A DNA stretch of 64,000 nt, from the NCBI GenBank assembly GCA_009779975.1, contig WRAY01000009.1, positions 1 to 64,000 of the forward strand, given 5' to 3'. Within the stretch, counting starts at the first letter, position 1. Each line of letters opens with the position of its first letter. The position numbers were made by a program, and so were the translations under genes. The notes under the pieces were generated by a model. It did not search any database, had not been told where the DNA came from, and was given only the letters and a program-made list of their open reading frames with translations. The stretch comes from Bacillota bacterium (GTDB lineage: Bacteria; Bacillota; Clostridia; Christensenellales; Pumilibacteraceae). Below are positions 18,112-27,531 of the stretch, one piece after another.

Positions 18112-18654
18112 ATGTCAAGAGTCGGAAGAAGTGAAATTAAAATACCAGCGGGAGTGACAGTTGCAATCAAAGACAGCACAGCAACGGTCAAAGGTCCTAA
18201 AGGCGAATTGTCGCAGTATATTGACGACAGAAACATAGCGGTTGAAATCAACGGCGAGGTTTTGAATGTCGTTCGCAAAAGTGAGAGTAAATCCACAAAA
18301 GCAAAACACGGCTTGTATCGCCAACTTATTGCAAACATGGTAAAAGGAGTTGTTGAACCGTTCACCAAAACTCTTATTGTTAAAGGTGTCGGTTACAAAG
18401 TAGCCCTTGCCGGAAACAAAATCACAATGAATGTCGGGTTATCTCACACTGTTGAATTTGTTTCCCCTCCCGATGTAACGCTAACATGTCCTGATGCAAA
18501 CACGATTGTTGTTTCAGGAATCGACAAACAAAGAGTAGGACAAGTCGCAGCAACCCTCAAAAGCAAAAAACCGGTTGAGCCATATCACTTATATGGAATT
18601 CACTATCAAGGTGAGAGACTTGTGAAGAAAGAGGGTAAAACTTCCGGGAAGTAA
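18112..18654 (+). CDS. rplF: 50S ribosomal protein L6
   Basis: 180 residues from ATG 18112 behind AAGGAAA; the in-frame ATG at 18085 is in the repeat arm. MSRVGRSEIKIPAGV and the C-terminal signature KSKKPVEPYHLYGIHYQGE are present. It lies near the factor-binding site. Confidence 0.96.
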   Translation: MSRVGRSEIKIPAGVTVAIKDSTATVKGPKGELSQYIDDRNIAVEINGEVLNVVRKSESKSTKAKHGLYRQLIANMVKGVVEPFTKTLIVKGVGYKVALAGNKITMNVGLSHTVEFVSPPDVTLTCPDANTIVVSGIDKQRVGQVAATLKSKKPVEPYHLYGIHYQGERLVKKEGKTSGK

Positions 18655-18657
18655 TTA

Positions 18658-18787
18658 ATTCAACGCATAACACATAACGCATAACGAATGTCAAAATATT
18701 TATGAAAGAACTTTCATTGTGAGTGTGTGTTTAGGGTTGTGCTTAATTAAAGTTAAAATAACATTCATTATGCGTTATGCATTAGGA
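18658..18787. repeat. Heptad-arm hairpin, CGCATAA type
   Basis: Left CGCATAACACATAACG, right TTATGCGTTATGCATT; loop core GTGTGTGTTTAGGGTTGTGC. Confidence 0.7.
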
Positions 18788-18794
18788 AATCATT

Positions 18795-19157
18795 ATGATA
18801 ATCAAACAAGACAAAAACAAAGCAAGAGAAAAGCGTCACAAAAGAGTGAGAAAAAACATTTTTGGAACTAAACAAAGACCGAGAATGAATGTTTTTCGCT
18901 CGTCAACGCATATCTATGCCCAATTAATCGACGATGAGGCCGGCAAAACTCTTTGCTCGTCCTCAACTGTTGCAAAAGATATTGAATTAAAAAAGTTGAA
19001 TAAAACCGAAGCCGCAAAAAAAGTTGGACAAGAAATTGCCAAAAAAGCGAAAAAACTAAAAATCAAAGAAATAGTTTTTGACCGCGGCGGTTATTTGTAT
19101 ATCGGCAGAGTCAAGGCTCTTGCAGATGGAGCAAGGGAAGAAGGACTTATTTTTTAG
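18795..19157 (+). CDS. rplR: 50S ribosomal protein L18
   Basis: 120 residues. [16 protein letters not shown] and the C-terminal [23 protein letters not shown] are diagnostic. It binds 5S rRNA with L5. The stop codon TAG is formed by the first base of the following heptad arm. Confidence 0.97.
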   Translation: MIIKQDKNKAREKRHKRVRKNIFGTKQRPRMNVFRSSTHIYAQLIDDEAGKTLCSSSTVAKDIELKKLNKTEAAKKVGQEIAKKAKKLKIKEIVFDRGGYLYIGRVKALADGAREEGLIF

Positions 19158-19232
19158 TGGTCAGTGGTCAGTGGTCAGTGATTGATAAAATAAATTTGAC
19201 AATCACCGACCCCCGACCCCCAACCACTAATT
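19158..19232. repeat. Heptad-arm hairpin, GTGGTCA variant
   Basis: Left arm GTGGTCA, GTGGTCA, GTGGTCA, GTGATTG; right arm CACCGACCCCCGACCCCCAA. The variant arms still pair, unlike GTGATTA with this right arm. Confidence 0.7.
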
Positions 19233-19245
19233 CTAAAAGGATATT

Positions 19246-19797
19246 ATGGAAGAAAGACAAGAAAGACAAAAAAGATCACCGCGAGATCGTGAGCCTCGCA
19301 GAACTGATGAAAGACCGGATGACGGAATCAGAAGCAAATTGATTTCTGTCAATCGTGTTACAAAAGTTGTTAAAGGCGGCAGAAATATGCGCTTTTCGGC
19401 ATTGGTTGTTGTTGGAGACGGCAACGGCTCTGTTGGTGTTGGGCACGGCAAAGCAAACGAAGTGCCGGAGGCAGTCAGAAAAGCCGAACAGCAAGCAAGA
19501 AGAAAAATGGAGAAAATAGCGCTTTCAGAGAGCACTATTCCTCATGAAATCATCGGACATTTTGGTGCGTCAAAAGTTCTTTTGAAACCTGCTCCCGAAG
19601 GAACAGGAATTATTGCCGGCGGCTCAGTTCGTGCGGTAGTTGAACTTGCCGGCATTAAAAACATCACAGCAAAATCACATGGTTCGAGAAACCCAATAAA
19701 CTCAACAAAAGCAGCAGTAATGGGACTATATGGACTAAGAAGTGCTGAACAGGTTGCAAAGGCGAGAGGGAAGTCGGTTGAGGAAATTTTAAATTAA
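19246..19797 (+). CDS. rpsE: 30S ribosomal protein S5
   Basis: 183 residues with an Arg/Glu/Asp-rich N-terminus (about 25 residues). The core [22 protein letters not shown] and [19 protein letters not shown] are typical. It acts in decoding accuracy and mRNA unwinding. AAAGGA lies before the ATG. Confidence 0.96.
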   Translation: MEERQERQKRSPRDREPRRTDERPDDGIRSKLISVNRVTKVVKGGRNMRFSALVVVGDGNGSVGVGHGKANEVPEAVRKAEQQARRKMEKIALSESTIPHEIIGHFGASKVLLKPAPEGTGIIAGGSVRAVVELAGIKNITAKSHGSRNPINSTKAAVMGLYGLRSAEQVAKARGKSVEEILN

Positions 19798-19814
19798 TAA
19801 TGTCCTTATAAATT

Positions 19815-19900
19815 GTAGGGGTGAGCCATGCTAGCCCGAACAAAATAACAATTAAAATATTTTCAGGCTCGTCCTTGCAGGAAGACAGCATACTAAGAGC
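19815..19900. repeat. R-type element pair between rpsE and rpmD
   Basis: TTGTAGGGGTGAGCCATGCTAGCCCG faces CAGGCTCGTCCTTGCAGG, a decayed version of the face-to-face arrangement seen at 48081-48159. Confidence 0.5.
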
Positions 19901-19923
19901 AAGAAAGTTATAAGTAGGTAATT

Positions 19924-20124
19924 ATGCCAAAAAAAGATACAAACAAAAAATTAAAAATCACGCTCACAAAAAGCACAATCGGTTGTCTTGAAAAACAAAA
20001 AAAGACAATTGAAGCGTTGGGCTTGAAAAAAATAAGACAATTTGTCATTCACTCGGATAGCGAAAGTTTAAGAGGCATGCTGTTCGTTGTTAAGCATTTA
20101 GTAACAATCGAAGAAGTAATATAA
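19924..20124 (+). CDS. rpmD: 50S ribosomal protein L30
   Basis: 66 residues, typical short bacterial L30: LKITLTKSTIGCLEKQKKTIEALGL, then a conserved VKHLVTIEE end. It binds domain II of 23S rRNA. Weak ribosome binding site (GTAGG). Confidence 0.93.
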   Translation: MPKKDTNKKLKITLTKSTIGCLEKQKKTIEALGLKKIRQFVIHSDSESLRGMLFVVKHLVTIEEVI

Positions 20125-20149
20125 AATAAAAATACCTTATATGCCTTAC

Positions 20150-20280
20150 AAAGCAAGACCACTCAAAATATTCCTCAGAGCGGCAAAAATCAATTTTGAG
20201 GCGAAAGAGTGTGCTTAAGCGTTGGACTGAGTCGCAAAATTTATTTTCGCCGCTATCAAAGGATATTTTCAGCGGTCGTA
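20150..20280. repeat. Structured spacer before rplO, possible family E relative
   Basis: CTCAAAAT and ATTTTGAG form an 8-bp inverted repeat near 20162-20202. CCGCT/AGCGG pair near 20250-20276. GGACTGAGTCGCAAAATT weakly resembles the family E core. Confidence 0.4.
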
Positions 20281-20294
20281 AAAGGAAAAGAATC

Positions 20295-20792
20295 ATGAAA
20301 ATACACACCATACAACCCCAAGCGGGCTCAAAGAAAAAAGAAAAAAGACTTGGTCGCGGCATTGCCAGCGGTCATGGTAAAACATGCTGCAAAGGACATA
20401 AAGGTCAATGGGCAAGAAGCGGCGGCGGAGTCAGCATTGGTTTTGAAGGCGGACAAAAACCTCTAATGAGAAGAATTCCCAAAAGAGGATTTGACAATGC
20501 TTTTAAAAAAGAGTATTCTATAGTTAATCTCTCTGACCTTGAACGCTTTGATGCAAAAGCAAGTGTTAATGCTGAAACTCTTCTTGAATTTGGAATTCTT
20601 TCAAAAATTGAAGATTACGGAGTGAAAGTTTTGGGTGCCGGTGTTTTAACAAAACCTTTGACAGTTGCTGCTAACAAATTTTCCGAAGGTGCAAAAAAAG
20701 CAATCGAGGCAGTTGGCGGAAAAGTTGTTCAAATTGAAATAATAAACAACAGCCTTAATGAGAAAGGAAAGAAGAAAGCCAAACAAATTTAG
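20295..20792 (+). CDS. rplO: 50S ribosomal protein L15
   Basis: 165 residues from ATG 20295 behind [31 protein letters not shown] N-terminus and [17 protein letters not shown] identify it. It is slightly longer than usual at the Lys-rich C-terminus. An upstream in-frame start at 20196 lacks a ribosome binding site. Confidence 0.95.
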   Translation: MKIHTIQPQAGSKKKEKRLGRGIASGHGKTCCKGHKGQWARSGGGVSIGFEGGQKPLMRRIPKRGFDNAFKKEYSIVNLSDLERFDAKASVNAETLLEFGILSKIEDYGVKVLGAGVLTKPLTVAANKFSEGAKKAIEAVGGKVVQIEIINNSLNEKGKKKAKQI

Positions 20793-20794
20793 TG

Positions 20795-20876
20795 ATTAGC
20801 GGTTGGTGATTGATGAGAGTTAGAATTTATTTTTAATAATCACCAATCACCAATCACTAGCCACCATTTTACGGAG
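20795..20876. repeat. GTGATTA-type hairpin
   Basis: Left TGATTAGCGGTTGGTGATTG; right CACCAATCACCAATCACTAG. Ends 5 bp before secY. Confidence 0.65.
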
Positions 20877-20881
20877 TAAAA

Positions 20882-22192
20882 ATGTTTCAAACACTAATCG
20901 ATTCATTCAAGAATAAAGATGTTCGGAAGAAAATCCTGATAACATTGGGGTTACTTTTCTTGTTCCGACTGGGTGCTTGGCTTCCTATTCCCGGTATTGC
21001 CCCCGGGGTTTTGGATGTGGGAGACGGCAACACAATGCTACTGCTTCTAGGTGCAATCACCGGCGGAGCGCTTTCACAAGGTGCGTTCATGGCGATTGGC
21101 GTCATGCCCTATATTAATGCTTCGATTATAATGCAACTTCTGACTGTTGCTATTCCGAAATTTGACGAATGGCGAAAACAAGGTGACGAAGGAAAAGAAA
21201 AACTCAACAAAGTAACAAGATATTTAACCTTACTCCTCGGCATTGCTCAGGCGGTCGGCATCACGGTAACATGGTCGAATCAAGGCGGTCTTGCTGCCGG
21301 AGAAATACTTCCTGTTTGGCTTGTTGCAACAATCGTTGCTCTTTGTCTTGTTGCGGGTGCAATGCTGACAATGTGGATTGGTGAGAGAATCACTGAACTC
21401 GGTGTTGGAAACGGTATATCACTGCTTATCTTCGTTGGTATTATCTCAACTGCAGGTATCGCGCTTGTCGGAAACATAGCAGGTATTGTGAGCATTGGAC
21501 AGGAAGGGGGAAATAATGAACCAATATTCCATCTTATCGGTTTCTTGCTGCTCGTCATATTAATATTCACTTTCATAGTCTTTATTGATGCCTCGGAGCG
21601 GCGGGTGCAAATTCAATACGCAAAACAAATTAAAGGCCGAAAACAATACGGCGGACAATCAACTCATATTCCAATCAAATTAAATGCTTCCGGCGTTCTG
21701 CCAATTATCTTTGCTTCGGCAATTGTCAGTTTTCCGCAACTTTTGTTCAGTTTATTTATGAATCCGGAACCGGGGAACTTCATGTATTGGTGGCAAAGAT
21801 GGCTTGGGGTCGGAACTCCGATATACAGCGTTGTTGTTGGTCTCTTGATTTTCTTCTTCGCATTCTTCTATGCTCAAATTCAATTCAACCCTGAAGAAGT
21901 TGCAAGAACAATTCAGCAAAATGGTGGTTTCATTCCGGGAATAAGACCCGGAAAACCAACTGCGGAACATCTAAAACGCATTTCAAGACGATTGACATTC
22001 TTTGGAGCATTCTTTCTGGCGTTTATCGCAATCGTTCCTGCAATCATCTTTAATTTCTTGTTTGAAGATCCGGGGCTAATCAGTGCATTCACCGCAACAG
22101 GTATGTTGATTGTTGTATCCGTTGCCCTTGATTTCGACAAGCAGTTGCAAAGTCAGTTGATGATGAAACAGTATAAAGGCTTTTTGAAATAA
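20882..22192 (+). CDS. secY: Preprotein translocase subunit SecY
   Basis: 436 residues with ten hydrophobic segments. GAWLPIPGI near residue 32 (plug region), GNGISLLIF, and LNASGVLPIIFASA are conserved. It forms the SecYEG channel. A normal spc-operon member between rplO and adk. AACGGAG lies upstream. Confidence 0.97.
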   Translation: MFQTLIDSFKNKDVRKKILITLGLLFLFRLGAWLPIPGIAPGVLDVGDGNTMLLLLGAITGGALSQGAFMAIGVMPYINASIIMQLLTVAIPKFDEWRKQGDEGKEKLNKVTRYLTLLLGIAQAVGITVTWSNQGGLAAGEILPVWLVATIVALCLVAGAMLTMWIGERITELGVGNGISLLIFVGIISTAGIALVGNIAGIVSIGQEGGNNEPIFHLIGFLLLVILIFTFIVFIDASERRVQIQYAKQIKGRKQYGGQSTHIPIKLNASGVLPIIFASAIVSFPQLLFSLFMNPEPGNFMYWWQRWLGVGTPIYSVVVGLLIFFFAFFYAQIQFNPEEVARTIQQNGGFIPGIRPGKPTAEHLKRISRRLTFFGAFFLAFIAIVPAIIFNFLFEDPGLISAFTATGMLIVVSVALDFDKQLQSQLMMKQYKGFLK

Positions 22193-22211
22193 TTGAAGAT
22201 TATTTAAAAAA

Positions 22212-22290
22212 TCTAGTGACTGGTGGTTGGTGCTTAATGATAGAAAAATAAAAATAAAATTTTACCATCACTAACCACTAATAATATTTA
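22212..22290. repeat. GTGATTA/GTGGTTG-type hairpin, decayed
   Basis: Left CTAGTGACTGGTGGTTGGTG; right ACCATCACTAACCACTAATA. Confidence 0.6.
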
Positions 22291-22306
22291 GAGGGGCTAC
22301 AATTTT

Positions 22307-22918
22307 ATGAAACTAATCATACTCGGTGCTCCGGGTTCCGGAAAAGGCTCTCAAGCACCCCATTTAAATAGGGAATACGGCCTAGTTCATCTTGCAACCG
22401 GCGATATTTTGAGAAAAAATATTAAAGAAGAAACTCCGCTTGGTCTTGAGGCAAAAGAATTCATCGATAACGGAAAACTCGTTCCTGATGAAATTGTCAT
22501 CAAGTTGGTTGAACAAAGAATATCAGAAAAAGAGTGTGAAAAAGGTGTTTTCTTCGATGGTTTTCCAAGAACGCTAAGCCAAGCAGAACAGTTAGACAAG
22601 ATTGTTAAAATAGACAAAGTTATTTATCTTGAAGTTGACTTTTCAATCCTACTCAAAAGAATAACCGGAAGAAGAAGTTGCGTATGCGGTCGAACTGAAC
22701 ATATCAAAAGATTAAAAGATAACAAGTGCGAGTGCGGAAAAACTTATTATCAAAGAGATGACGACACCGAAGAAATGGTAAAACCGAGACTGGAGACTTT
22801 CCTTAGCCAAACCGCCCCATTAATTGACTACTATAAAAAACAAGGAAAACTAATAACAATTAACGGAGACGGAGAAGTAGGGGATATATTTGAAGTTATA
22901 AAAGAGGTATTGAATTAA
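22307..22918 (+). CDS. adk: Adenylate kinase
   Basis: 203 residues. The P-loop GAPGSGKGSQ is near residue 7, FDGFPRT near 84, and the LID contains two CxC pairs (SCVCG, CECG) instead of the usual Cx2C pairs, still suggesting a zinc-binding LID. It converts ATP and AMP to two ADP. Position between secY and map is conserved in Bacillota. Confidence 0.95.
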   Translation: MKLIILGAPGSGKGSQAPHLNREYGLVHLATGDILRKNIKEETPLGLEAKEFIDNGKLVPDEIVIKLVEQRISEKECEKGVFFDGFPRTLSQAEQLDKIVKIDKVIYLEVDFSILLKRITGRRSCVCGRTEHIKRLKDNKCECGKTYYQRDDDTEEMVKPRLETFLSQTAPLIDYYKKQGKLITINGDGEVGDIFEVIKEVLN

Positions 22919-22921
22919 TAT

Positions 22922-22996
22922 AAAATAAATTACAAATTACAAAGAAGGACAATTTAATTTATCAACATTTTTAATTTGTCCACTGTAATTTGTGAT
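22922..22996. repeat. AAATTAC-type hairpin, short
   Basis: Left AAATTACAAATTACAAAG; right TTTAATTTGTCCACTGTAAT. Confidence 0.65.
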
Positions 22997-23007
22997 TAAA
23001 AAAAAGT

Positions 23008-23751
23008 ATGATTAAAACAGAAAAAGAAATCCAAAAAATGCGTGCGGTCTGCAAGATAGTAGCCCTTGCCCACAAGCACATTGAAAGATTTATCAAAGCA
23101 GGGGTAACCACTGAATATCTTGATAACGAATTGGAAAAATTTATTCTCTCGCAAGGTGCTAAACCGAACTTTAAAAACTATCGAAAATATCCAAAAACTG
23201 CTTGCATTTCAGTAAATGATGTTGTTGTTCACGGAATACCAAGCGAAAAAACAATATTAAATGACGGCGACATTGTCTCAATAGATGTTGGAGCAGTCAA
23301 AGATGGTTATCACGGCGATGCAGCCCGAACATATGCAGTAGGTGTGATTGAAGAAAAAAAACAAAAACTCATTGACATCACAAAAGAATGCTTTTTTAAA
23401 GGAATGGAACAAGCCCGGGCAGGCAGACGAATTGGCGATATTAGTGAATCAGTTCAAAAACATGCTGAACAAAACGGCTTCTCAGTTGTCCGCTCATTGA
23501 CAGGTCATGGCATCGGAAAAAAACTCCACGAAGACCCAAGCGTTCCAAACTTCGGAAAATCAGGGACAGGAACACTTTTAAAAAGCGGAATGACTCTTGC
23601 GATTGAACCGATGATAAACGAAGGCACATTTCATGTGATATTCGAAAGCGACGGTTGGACCTGCAGAACTGAGGATGGCAAATTGAGCGCCCACTATGAA
23701 GAGACAGTGCTAGTGACGAATGGAGATGCGGAGATTTTAACAACAATTTAA
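23008..23751 (+). CDS. map: Type I methionine aminopeptidase
   Basis: 247 residues. Metal ligands are visible: DVGAVKDGYHGDAARTY (two Asp), the His in GHGIGKKLHEDP, FTIEPM-like LAIEPMINEG and the final Glu in HYEETVLV. It removes N-terminal Met. There is no clear Shine-Dalgarno before the ATG (AAAAAAAAGT). Confidence 0.96.
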   Translation: MIKTEKEIQKMRAVCKIVALAHKHIERFIKAGVTTEYLDNELEKFILSQGAKPNFKNYRKYPKTACISVNDVVVHGIPSEKTILNDGDIVSIDVGAVKDGYHGDAARTYAVGVIEEKKQKLIDITKECFFKGMEQARAGRRIGDISESVQKHAEQNGFSVVRSLTGHGIGKKLHEDPSVPNFGKSGTGTLLKSGMTLAIEPMINEGTFHVIFESDGWTCRTEDGKLSAHYEETVLVTNGDAEILTTI

Positions 23752-23765
23752 CCCCCTAAAAACTC

Positions 23766-23795
23766 TTGACGGAGAATTATATATTGTGTTATAAT
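23766..23795 (+). promoter_or_regulatory. Internal promoter before the KOW-rpmJ-infA-alpha segment
   Basis: TTGACG (23766-23771), 18 bp, TATAAT (23790-23795) with a TG two bases before the -10 (TGTTATAAT). It would let the infA to rplQ genes be transcribed separately. Confidence 0.7.
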
Positions 23796-23817
23796 ATACT
23801 GTTTGCGTCAATTTAAA

Positions 23818-23889
23818 TCACAAATTACAGTTTACAAATTACTAGTAGTGAAAAATTAATTTGACCTAATTTGTAATTGATAATTTGTC
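23818..23889. repeat. AAATTAC-type hairpin
   Basis: Left AAATCACAAATTACAGTTTA; right TTTGTAATTGATAATTTGTC. Confidence 0.6.
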
Positions 23890-23899
23890 CGCTGAAAAA

Positions 23900-24190
23900 A
23901 TGGATAAACGAACTAAAACACTATTAATACCAACTCTCGGACAAGTGACTGTCTCAACAATGGGACACGACAGAGGAAGAATGTATTTAGTGACAAAAGT
24001 TATTGATGGTGAGTTTGTTGAAGTGTGTGACGGAGATTATCGAAAAAGAGAAAATCCGAAAAAAAAACGCTTTAAACATTTAGTAGTTATCAAAGAGGGA
24101 ATTATACCTTCGGATAAAATAGAAAAAATTAATGACAAAGAAATTTATCGAGCATTAAAAATGCTTGAAAAAGGAGGCGGCACGACATAG
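23900..24190 (+). CDS. KOW-domain RNA-binding protein (L14e/L6e/L27e-like)
   Basis: 96 residues. The KOW region is GQVTVSTMGHDRGRMYLVTKV (residues about 14-34), followed by a basic stretch RKRENPKKKRFKHL. Clostridial genomes commonly place such a protein between map and infA. A TTG at 23885 is in frame, but ATG 23900 is preferred; neither has a good Shine-Dalgarno. Its function is unknown; ribosome association is inferred from context. Confidence 0.8.
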   Translation: MDKRTKTLLIPTLGQVTVSTMGHDRGRMYLVTKVIDGEFVEVCDGDYRKRENPKKKRFKHLVVIKEGIIPSDKIEKINDKEIYRALKMLEKGGGTT

Positions 24191-24212
24191 ATAAACAGTG
24201 TCGAAAAACAAT

Positions 24213-24329
24213 ATGAAAGTCCGAGCATCAGTAAAACCAATGTGCAACAATTGTAAGGTCGTGAAACGCCACGGCAGAGTTGTGATAATTTGCCCAAAAT
24301 ATCCCAACCACAAACAAAGACAAGGGTAA
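24213..24329 (+). CDS. rpmJ: 50S ribosomal protein L36
   Basis: 38 residues, found by reading the gap: starts [14 protein letters not shown] and ends HKQRQG. CNNC, a later Cys and His make the zinc ribbon of the C+ form. It is 22 bp after the KOW gene and lacks a visible Shine-Dalgarno. Position before infA/rpsM is the conserved one. Confidence 0.95.
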   Translation: MKVRASVKPMCNNCKVVKRHGRVVIICPKYPNHKQRQG

Positions 24330-24330
24330 T

Positions 24331-24428
24331 TAGTGGTCGGTGGTCAGTAATCGGTGACCGGTGATGGAAGAATTTTTAATTAATTTTTTTCTGCCACCAA
24401 TCACCGACCGCCAACCACCAACCACCAA
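24331..24428. repeat. GTGGTCG/GTGATTA-type hairpin
   Basis: Left GTGGTCGGTGGTCAGTAATC; right CACCAATCACCGACCGCCAA followed by CCACCAACCACC. Confidence 0.7.
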
Positions 24429-24447
24429 AAAATTCGGAGAATTTTTT

Positions 24448-24669
24448 ATGCCAAAAGACGACAGCATCGAAGCAGAGGGAGAAGTGATTGAAGCACTTCG
24501 CAATGCAACATTCCGTGTGAAGTTGAACAACGGACATGTCGTTCTATGCACAATTTCCGGCAAAATCCGTATGCACTACATCAAAATCCTTCTAGGCGAC
24601 AAAGTAAAAATTGAAATGTCTCCCTATGACATAACAAAAGGAAGGATAACATACAGGAACAAAAATTAA
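24448..24669 (+). CDS. infA: Translation initiation factor IF-1
   Basis: 73 residues from ATG 24448 behind CGGAGA. S1-like OB fold: [19 protein letters not shown], then [18 protein letters not shown]. An upstream in-frame ATG at 24361 lies in the repeat. Confidence 0.97.
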   Translation: MPKDDSIEAEGEVIEALRNATFRVKLNNGHVVLCTISGKIRMHYIKILLGDKVKIEMSPYDITKGRITYRNKN

Positions 24670-24675
24670 TAATTT

Positions 24676-24762
24676 TCAACGCACAGCGCACAACGCACAA
24701 CGAAAGGAAAGAATTTATAAAAAATAATTCTAACAATCATTATGCGTTATGCGTTATGCGTT
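24676..24762. repeat. CGCATAA-type hairpin with drifted left arm
   Basis: Left CGCACAGCGCACAACGCACA; right ATTATGCGTTATGCGTTATG. The core loop is shortened. Confidence 0.65.
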
Positions 24763-24778
24763 AAAGTGGAGAATAAAT

Positions 24779-25147
24779 ATGGCTCGTATCGCAGGGGTAG
24801 ACATCCCAAGAGAAAAAAGAATAGAAATCGGACTAACTTATGTTTTTGGCATAGGCAGACCTACTTCTATACGCATACTGCAAGAAACCGAAGTTGACCC
24901 TAACACAAGGGTGAAAAACCTTAGTGAGGCTGAGTTGAACAAACTTCGTGCTTATATTGATAAAAACATCAAAGTTGAAGGTGACCTTCGCCGTGATGTT
25001 GCACTTTCTATTAAGCGGCTAATGGAGATTGGCTGTTATCGCGGGGTTCGTCACAGAAAAGGACTACCCGTGAGAGGACAATCAACCAAACAAAACGCCA
25101 GAACAAGAAAAGGCAAGAAGAAAACAGTAGGAAGGAAGAAAAAATAA
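24779..25147 (+). CDS. rpsM: 30S ribosomal protein S13
   Basis: 122 residues from ATG 24779. [21 protein letters not shown] and the C-terminal [18 protein letters not shown] are typical. The in-frame ATG at 24749 is in the repeat arm. It contacts the P-site tRNA and the 50S subunit. Confidence 0.97.
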   Translation: MARIAGVDIPREKRIEIGLTYVFGIGRPTSIRILQETEVDPNTRVKNLSEAELNKLRAYIDKNIKVEGDLRRDVALSIKRLMEIGCYRGVRHRKGLPVRGQSTKQNARTRKGKKKTVGRKKK

Positions 25148-25268
25148 CGCATAACGCATAAACATGCAACGCATAATGAATGTTAAAATTTTTTATGTTT
25201 TGAGTGTTTGAAGTTGTGTGTCAAAAAAATATTAATCGTTATGCGTTATGCGTTATGCATTATGCGTT
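25148..25268. repeat. CGCATAA-type hairpin
   Basis: Left CGCATAACGCATAAACATGC; right TTATGCG units ending at the rpsK ribosome binding site. Core TTTGAGTGTTTGAAGTTGTG. Confidence 0.7.
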
Positions 25269-25277
25269 GGAGAATTT

Positions 25278-25688
25278 ATGGCTGCACCAAAACAAAGAAA
25301 AACATCTCGTGGCACATCTCGTAAGCCAAAGGTAACAAAAAATGTTGACAAAGGACAAGCGCATGTTCAAGCGTCTTTTAACAACACTATCATAACAATA
25401 ACTGACATTCGCGGGAATACTATTTCTGCGTCATCTGCCGGTGCGCTCGGTTTTCGCGGCAATAGAAAATCGACTCCTTATGCTGCTCAACAGGCTAGTG
25501 AAAAAGCGGCACTACTAGCAAAAGACCATGGTATGAGAAGTGTTGATGTTTTCGTCAAAGGTCCGGGGTCTGGGCGTGAAAGTGCAATAAGAGCAGTTGA
25601 AAATGCAGGCATAAAAGTGACAAGCATCACCGATGTTTCACCAATTCCGCACAACGGATGTCGTCCCCCAAAGAGGAGAAGAGTTTAA
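25278..25688 (+). CDS. rpsK: 30S ribosomal protein S11
   Basis: 136 residues from ATG 25278 behind [21 protein letters not shown] and [14 protein letters not shown], with the Asp/Asn region [15 protein letters not shown] at the end. It forms the platform. A repeat-encoded start at 25248 is rejected. Confidence 0.97.
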   Translation: MAAPKQRKTSRGTSRKPKVTKNVDKGQAHVQASFNNTIITITDIRGNTISASSAGALGFRGNRKSTPYAAQQASEKAALLAKDHGMRSVDVFVKGPGSGRESAIRAVENAGIKVTSITDVSPIPHNGCRPPKRRRV

Positions 25689-25693
25689 TAATC

Positions 25694-25786
25694 TGGTGAT
25701 TAGTGATTAGTGATTAGTGGTTAGTGATTGTTGAAATTATTTTTTCATTCACTAACCACTGATTACTGATCGCTAACCTCCAAATT
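25694..25786. repeat. GTGATTA-type hairpin
   Basis: Three GTGATTA units and GTGGTTA left; CACTAACCACTGATTACTGA right. Confidence 0.7.
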
Positions 25787-25805
25787 TTTACGGAGTAAAA
25801 ATTTT

Positions 25806-26429
25806 ATGGCAAAATACACAGGAGCAGATTGCAGAATATGTAGGCGAGAAGGCACAAAACTATTTTTGAAAGGCGAAAGATGCACTTCAAAAAAATGTGC
25901 CATTGAAAGAAGACCCAACAAAGGACCGGGTTTCCACGGCACTTCAAGAAAGAAGCCATCGGAACATAATATCCAATTGCGTGAAAAACAAAAAACAAAA
26001 AGAATCTATGGACTACTTGAAAAACAATTCCATGGTTATTATATTGAAGCCCAACGCCAAAAAGGCATAACCGGTGAAAACATGCTGATGCTTTTGGAAA
26101 AAAGGCTTGACAATGTTGTTTTCAGAATGGGTATCGGTTCTTCCCGTGGAATGAGCAGACAAATCGTTAATCATGGTCATATCACTGTTAACGGAAGAGT
26201 TGTCAACATTCCGTCATATCAAGTGAAGAAAGGCGACATTATCGGTGTCAAAGAATCAAAAAAAGAAAACGAAATGTTCAAGGAATTGAAAGGTGCAAAA
26301 ATTGTAATGCCTAAATGGGTTGAATTTGACACTGACGCATTCGTTGGAAAAATAATCGAAAACCCAACAAGAGAAGACATCGACCTCAAAATTAATGAGC
26401 AGTTGATAGTAGAGTTGTATAGCAAATAA
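25806..26429 (+). CDS. rpsD: 30S ribosomal protein S4, zinc form
   Basis: 207 residues. Zinc Cys: CRICRREG near residue 10 and CTSKKC near residue 26. The S4 RNA-binding domain is near residues 95-155 (RLDNVVFRMGIGSSRGMSRQIVNHGHI). It nucleates 30S assembly. Confidence 0.97.
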   Translation: MAKYTGADCRICRREGTKLFLKGERCTSKKCAIERRPNKGPGFHGTSRKKPSEHNIQLREKQKTKRIYGLLEKQFHGYYIEAQRQKGITGENMLMLLEKRLDNVVFRMGIGSSRGMSRQIVNHGHITVNGRVVNIPSYQVKKGDIIGVKESKKENEMFKELKGAKIVMPKWVEFDTDAFVGKIIENPTREDIDLKINEQLIVELYSK

Positions 26430-26439
26430 TTTTAATAGT

Positions 26440-26524
26440 GGTTATTGATTAGTGACTGTTGATTAGTGAAGGTAATTTAATTTTTATCCATCACTAACCA
26501 TCAGCCGCCAATCACTAATCACCA
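26440..26524. repeat. GTGATTA-type hairpin, decayed
   Basis: Left GTGGTTATTGATTAGTGACT with a further GATTAGTG; right CACTAACCATCAGCCGCCAA. Confidence 0.6.
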
Positions 26525-26549
26525 TTAAAAAATCGGAGATTTTTTTATT

Positions 26550-27500
26550 ATGATGGAAATCGAAAAGCCGCGCATTACTATTGAAGAAAGTGTTGATGCA
26601 AGGCAAGCAAAATTTATTATTGAACCACTTGAGCGCGGTTATGGCATAACGCTTGGAAACGCACTAAGGCGTGTTCTTCATTCAGCACTTCCCGGTGCTG
26701 CAATTGTTGGTGTCAGAATTGATGGTGCTCCGCATGAGTTCACCAGTATCAAAGGCATCAAAGAAGATGTTGTTGACATCATCTTGAATTTAAAACAACT
26801 TAATATAAAAGCGAACTATCAAGACAAATCGCTTAAGAAAGTGTTGAAAATATCTCGCAACAAACCGGGTATTGTCACTGCTGCGGACATTGAATTAGAC
26901 CCTGAGGTTGAAATTTTGAACCCAGACCTCTATATCTGCACTATTGACGATGGCGGAAAATTGAACGCTGAATTAACAGTAGGGCGTGGCAGAGGTTATG
27001 TTGTTGCGGACAAAAACAAAGACGCAAACCAACCAATCGGCTTTATTGCAATTGACTCTATTTTCACTCCTGTCAAAAGTGCGTCATATTCAGTCGAATC
27101 AACGAGGGTTGGTCAAAACATTGACTATGACAAGTTGACAATTGATTTAGCAACTGACGGCAGTTTGAGTGCAAAAGAAGTTTTGTCTTTAGCCGGAAAA
27201 GCAATCAAAGACCATATCGAAATTTTTGTGGGACTTAGTGCGACAATCGCTGGCATGGATATTCTAATTGCAAGAGACGAGGACAGAGCGCTAAGAATAC
27301 TTGAGATGAGCATTGAAGAAATGGATTTGTCAGTCAGATCCTACAACTGCTTAAAACGAGCAGGCATCTACACAGTCGAGGATTTGACAAAACGAAGCGA
27401 AGACGACATGCTGAAAGTGAGGAACCTTGGCAGAAAATCGCTTGACGAAGTAATCTACAAGTTGCAAAATCTAGGTCTTGACCTAAAAAAAGAATTTTAG
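26550..27500 (+). CDS. rpoA: RNA polymerase alpha subunit
   Basis: 316 residues, or 315 from the second ATG. The N-terminal domain has ERGYGITLGNALRRVLHSALPGAA and the C-terminal domain LKRAGIYTVEDLTKRSEDDM followed by VRNLGRKSLDEV. It dimerises to start core assembly and its C-terminal domain contacts UP elements. CGGAG lies about 12 nt upstream. Confidence 0.98.
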   Translation: MMEIEKPRITIEESVDARQAKFIIEPLERGYGITLGNALRRVLHSALPGAAIVGVRIDGAPHEFTSIKGIKEDVVDIILNLKQLNIKANYQDKSLKKVLKISRNKPGIVTAADIELDPEVEILNPDLYICTIDDGGKLNAELTVGRGRGYVVADKNKDANQPIGFIAIDSIFTPVKSASYSVESTRVGQNIDYDKLTIDLATDGSLSAKEVLSLAGKAIKDHIEIFVGLSATIAGMDILIARDEDRALRILEMSIEEMDLSVRSYNCLKRAGIYTVEDLTKRSEDDMLKVRNLGRKSLDEVIYKLQNLGLDLKKEF

Positions 27501-27531
27501 AAGTTATCATTCACAATTAAATTTCAGGTGA

